From Patescibacteria group bacterium (GTDB lineage Bacteria; Patescibacteriota; Gracilibacteria; Peribacterales; Peribacteraceae): a stretch of 22,880 nucleotides of DNA. The notes under the pieces are model-generated. The model saw nothing but the letters and a program-made list of their open reading frames with translations. It was not told the DNA's origin and did not search any database. Within the stretch, counting starts at the first letter, position 1. Each line of letters opens with the position of its first letter. Of this stretch, positions 20,473 to 22,880 are shown in pieces. The stretch covers positions 1 to 22,880 of the forward strand of contig JAHISE010000082.1 in the NCBI GenBank assembly GCA_018818235.1, given 5' to 3'. The translations under genes and the position numbers were made by a program.

Positions 20473-20832
20473 ATGACTGACACATTTTTCAATTCAATAA
20501 AAACATATTTGGAGCCTTGGCTATTATTTCTTGCCGAAGATCCGATACTAAGAGCCGGACAGTTATCTTTGATGGTAGTTGGTTTTTTGGCGATATTTCT
20601 GGTTTTCTTTACTACTCGTGACATTATTCTAAGGACAAACTCATTTTTTTTGATGCTATTCTGTATTTTGATTGTTGCGCTTTTGCCCGGAGTTGGATTT
20701 TTGATTTATCTTTTGATCAGACCATCAAGAACTCTTAAAGAAAAAGAACTGGAGAATTTGGTAAATGATTTGATACAGGAGGTGGTGGGGAAGAAGTTAA
20801 ATAGGTCGAAGAAGAAGGTGATAAAGGTGTAA
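20473..20832 (+). CDS. Small membrane protein, phospholipase D N-terminal (PLDc_N)-like
   Basis: The 119-residue product has two membrane helices, about residues 31-48 and 58-81. The second contains LLPGVGFLIYLLIRPSRTL, similar to the short PLDc_N-type transmembrane segment seen in many small Patescibacteria proteins, where IRPSxTLxEK follows the helix. The C-terminal 35 residues are charged and helical and end in a lysine-rich tail (KKLNRSKKKVIKV). No enzymatic residues are present, so no function can be given. The start at ATG 20473 is chosen over TTG 20377 because a promoter lies exactly before it and the earlier residues are low quality. Confidence 0.75.
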   Translation: MTDTFFNSIKTYLEPWLLFLAEDPILRAGQLSLMVVGFLAIFLVFFTTRDIILRTNSFFLMLFCILIVALLPGVGFLIYLLIRPSRTLKEKELENLVNDLIQEVVGKKLNRSKKKVIKV

Positions 20833-20874
20833 TTGAAATATAGTGTTGAGGTTTTTCTTTTCAATAGTAAGGTT

Positions 20875-20937
20875 GGGAGTCACTGGTCACTGGTCAGCAT
20901 ATATGCCGGAGACTAGCGACTAGCGACAAGTGACTCT
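20875..20937. repeat. Inverted repeat array, GTCACTG family
   Basis: AGTCACTGGTCACTGGTC (20879-20896) faces GACTAGCGACTAGCGAC and AAGTGACTC (20911-20936), an imperfect inverse with a 14-nt centre. It fills the gap between two small membrane-protein genes. Confidence 0.75.
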
Positions 20938-20964
20938 AAACATTTGAAATATTGAGCAATATCT

Positions 20965-20970
20965 TATAAC
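20965..20970 (+). promoter_or_regulatory. -10 box TATAAC, leaderless-type
   Basis: TATAAC with 9 nt (TTACCCACC) to ATG 20980. A TTGAAA lies 15 nt upstream of it, a short-spaced -35 candidate. Confidence 0.45.
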
Positions 20971-20979
20971 TTACCCACC

Positions 20980-21384
20980 ATGTCCCCCATAACCTACATA
21001 CTCTGGCCCAACCCCCCCGCACTAAATTACGATAATACGCGCATTCTAATGCTTTTTTTCGCATGCTTTTTATTGATACTTATTGCGATTTTCATTCGCT
21101 CATGGAGGATCAGGAGCTCCAATAGTGTGGCAAAAAGGCTAAGCAGATCCTGGACAAGGGCACTTATCTGGTTCGGGATCATTGGAATCATTATGGTAGT
21201 TTCGCGGGTCGAGCAGATAAGTTATCTTTCGATGCGTTTATGGTGGGTTGTATGGGCATTATCTCTCATATTTTATTTGTTGTTTCAGACCAGATCATTC
21301 AGGTTACGTTATTACCAGAAGATAATTACAAAGACAGAAGCGGATCCGAGGGAGAGGTATCTTCCAAAGAGAAAGAGAAAGTGA
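20980..21384 (+). CDS. Three-helix membrane protein of unknown function
   Basis: The 134-residue product has three predicted membrane helices, about residues 22-41, 61-77 and 85-103, with a basic cytoplasmic loop after the first (RSWRIRSSNSVAKRLSRSW) and a basic tail ending DPRERYLPKRKRK. Positive charges place the loop and the tail inside the cell. Not recognised as a named family. It has its own promoter-like TATAAC and is enclosed by repeat arrays on both sides; its TGA stop is the first base triplet of the next array. Confidence 0.7.
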   Translation: MSPITYILWPNPPALNYDNTRILMLFFACFLLILIAIFIRSWRIRSSNSVAKRLSRSWTRALIWFGIIGIIMVVSRVEQISYLSMRLWWVVWALSLIFYLLFQTRSFRLRYYQKIITKTEADPRERYLPKRKRK

Positions 21385-21567
21385 GTAGTATGTAACGAAT
21401 TAGTAGGAACGAGTGAGTAGGTGGTAGTGAGTAGTATGTAACGAGTGAGTAGTTGGTAGTGAGTAGTATGAATCATGCATATATTACACAAAACCTCAAC
21501 TCTTACTACTCACTACAAACTCGTAACACTACTCACTACAACCTCGCAACACTACTCACTACAAACT
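21381..21567. repeat. Long inverted repeat array, GTGAGTAGT family
   Basis: The longest array. Left arm: GTGAGTAGTATGTAACGA and GTGAGTAGTTGGTAGTGAG type words repeated (21381-21470). Right arm: CTTACTACTCACTACAAAC and two copies of the unit CGNAACACTACTCACTACAA (21500-21566). About 30 nt lie between. It separates the three-helix protein and the CorA-like gene. Spacers of constant length and unique sequence, required for a CRISPR array, are absent. Confidence 0.8.
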
Positions 21568-21648
21568 GCAGCGTATTAAACTTGCATCTACCAACATTAA
21601 ACGCTTAAATATCTAAAAGCTTTGACCCCTTCTTTTTCCTCTGCCATT

Positions 21649-22560
21649 ATGCGCAGCCTAACGTACAAAGGCATTTCGTGGTTTGATAGCCCGCAAACCA
21701 ATGAGCAGGACTTGCTTGAGTTACAGAAGAAGTTTGGTTTCCATGAACTGGACATAGAAGATTGTATGAGTGAGCATGAACGACCAAAGGTGGAAGAATA
21801 TGATGAGTATCTTTTCCTTGTTTTTCACATTCCTTATATAAACAGGCGTACGGGTCGAGTAGTTAAAGAAGAAGTAAATATCTTTTTAGGTCAGGACTTC
21901 TTTGTAACTCTGCACGAAGGAAAGATTCCTTTGCTTGATGATCTTTGGAAGGAATTAAAAGAATCGCACAGTAAGCGAGGGGAATATATGGAACATGGTA
22001 CGGGGTTCTTCCTTTACGAGTTGATGGATAAATTGTTCGAAGGACTGTTCCCGCTTGTGGATTCAATTACAAAAGAAATCAGAATGATGGAAGATGAGTT
22101 ATTTGACAGCGACGAACAGGTTGATATTTTAAAAGACATCATGGTACTTAAAAGAAATATTATTACCATGCGGGCCATTCTTTTACCGCAAAGAACTTTG
22201 ATTGGTACTCTTGAACATAAAAATCGAAAATTTGTTTCCGAAGAATTGGGCCTGTACTTTGATGACATTCTTGACGCAATTGAACGCCAATGGTCACTTT
22301 TAGATACTGCAAAAGAAATGATCGACTCATTGCAGGACACTCATGAGTCATGGCTGACGCATAAAACGAATGCAGTGGTTCGCATTCTTACAGTTTTCTC
22401 TGTGACGATGCTCCCGCTGACGTTTTTAACAGGTTTGTTTGGAATGAACGTACTTTTGCCATATCAGAATCATCAAATGGCTTTTGCAGGACTGATTGTA
22501 GGGATGGCAGTGCTGATGAGTACTTTATTGGGGTATTTTGCAAAGAAGGGGTGGCTGTAA
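21649..22560 (+). CDS. corA: CorA-family divalent metal (Mg2+/Co2+) transporter
   Basis: The 303-residue product has the cytoplasmic alpha/beta funnel domain (residues 1-240, with LDIEDCMSEHERPKVEEYDE and the long stalk helix after DSITKEIRMMEDELF) and two C-terminal membrane helices. The signature GMN at residues 265-267 (LTGLFGMNV) ends the first helix and forms the pore mouth selecting hydrated Mg2+. The positively charged C-terminus KKGWL is typical. The loop after GMN reads VLLPYQNHQMAF, without the common MPE motif. Start ATG 21649 is preferred over TTG 21622. No close -10 box was found, so its mRNA may have a short leader. It functions as a homopentamer in the cytoplasmic membrane. Confidence 0.93.
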   Translation: MRSLTYKGISWFDSPQTNEQDLLELQKKFGFHELDIEDCMSEHERPKVEEYDEYLFLVFHIPYINRRTGRVVKEEVNIFLGQDFFVTLHEGKIPLLDDLWKELKESHSKRGEYMEHGTGFFLYELMDKLFEGLFPLVDSITKEIRMMEDELFDSDEQVDILKDIMVLKRNIITMRAILLPQRTLIGTLEHKNRKFVSEELGLYFDDILDAIERQWSLLDTAKEMIDSLQDTHESWLTHKTNAVVRILTVFSVTMLPLTFLTGLFGMNVLLPYQNHQMAFAGLIVGMAVLMSTLLGYFAKKGWL

Positions 22561-22601
22561 TCTCAGCCTGTCATTACATATGATTATTATTCATTTGAGA
22601 T

Positions 22602-22715
22602 GTTTGTAGTTTATAGTTTGATAGTTTGAAAGTTACTAGTTTCAAGTTATTGTTCTGTGATTTCATAACTAGAATTAAACCAGTAACTTGTAACTAGTCA
22701 ACTAGTTAACTGATA
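22602..22715. repeat. Inverted repeat array, AGTTACTAGTTT family
   Basis: Left arm GTTTGTAGTTTATAGTTTG, AAAGTTACTAGTTTCAAG (22602-22646); right arm ATAACTAGAATTAAACC, AGTAACTTGTAACTAGTC and AACTAGTTAACTG (22666-22712). It follows the corA stop codon. Confidence 0.7.
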
Positions 22716-22880
22716 ATGAACTTAATATGTGTGCAATGGAATAGACCTTCACCACTTTCCAAACCCTGACACCAAGTATTTCGCTTAAACAAGCCACAAA
22801 AAGACTATCAAAGCGCCAGAAAGAAGATTAACTGCAACATGGATTTAGAGATGTAAATCAGAATACCTTGACTCTCAAAA
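22716..22880. other. Right edge, no recognisable feature
   Basis: About 165 nt without a start-to-stop frame of useful length. A minus-strand reading open from the right edge (starting FESQGILIYISKS) ends after about 23 codons; too short to call. Confidence 0.3.

Noticed and set aside
21381..21567. Possible CRISPR array from the regular GTGAGTAGT repeats
   Set aside because: Words are too short and degenerate, there are no unique spacers of constant length, the second half is the inverse of the first, and no cas gene is near.
1..22880. TGA recoded as glycine, as in some Patescibacteria lineages
   Set aside because: The 5' nuclease, four-helix, dnaA and dut genes all end in TGA at the expected protein ends, and no conserved glycine positions are encoded by in-frame TGA.

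Overview
The window looks like part of a Patescibacteria (Candidate Phyla Radiation) chromosome, possibly a Peregrinibacteria relative; this placement is inferred from gene style, not from a marker tree. The signs are compact core genes, a free-standing 5'-3' exonuclease, a threonyl-tRNA synthetase that starts directly at its editing domain, a ComF without zinc-finger cysteines, several small membrane proteins of unknown role and almost no Shine-Dalgarno sequences. TGA acts as a stop (5' nuclease, dnaA, four-helix gene), which argues against the TGA=Gly lineages.

Layout. Positions 1-4170: end of a 5'-3' exonuclease, ftsA, ftsZ and a four-helix-bundle gene, all on the plus strand and separated by repeat arrays. 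Positions 4170-10799, minus strand: comF, a two-helix membrane protein, a 1615-residue protein with an HEWGH zinc-protease motif, and dut. Positions 10800-12450 are an accessory region: a DUF559 endonuclease between long inverted repeats, then a tRNA-Val locus with an intact tRNA, a GIY-YIG nuclease gene and two broken tRNA pieces. Positions 12450-17300: two small minus-strand genes, a SpoU-type methyltransferase, an rseP-dnaA pair and an AbrB/RelE toxin-antitoxin module followed by a second, diverged copy of the dnaA 3' end. Positions 17300-22560: thrS, an Lgt-like protein lacking the usual active-site residues, two small membrane proteins and a CorA-type transporter.

The housekeeping content covers cell division (FtsA anchors FtsZ), replication start (DnaA), nucleotide hygiene (Dut), translation (ThrRS, tRNA-Val, RNA methyltransferase), membrane proteolysis (RseP) and metal transport (CorA).

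The most striking material lies between the genes. (1) At least ten intergenic gaps hold an array of short degenerate repeats followed by its own inverted complement, mostly with a different word in each gap. (2) A roughly 40-nt hairpin element occurs three times with different but self-complementary stems; one copy interrupts a tRNA-Val fragment, showing its ends. (3) Two 55-nt repeats carry a 24-nt palindrome whose differences are compensatory. (4) Three small cargo genes or modules (DUF559, GIY-YIG, toxin-antitoxin) show target duplication or flanking inverted repeats. (5) Seven genes have a -10-like hexamer 7-9 nt before the start codon, pointing to leaderless mRNAs.
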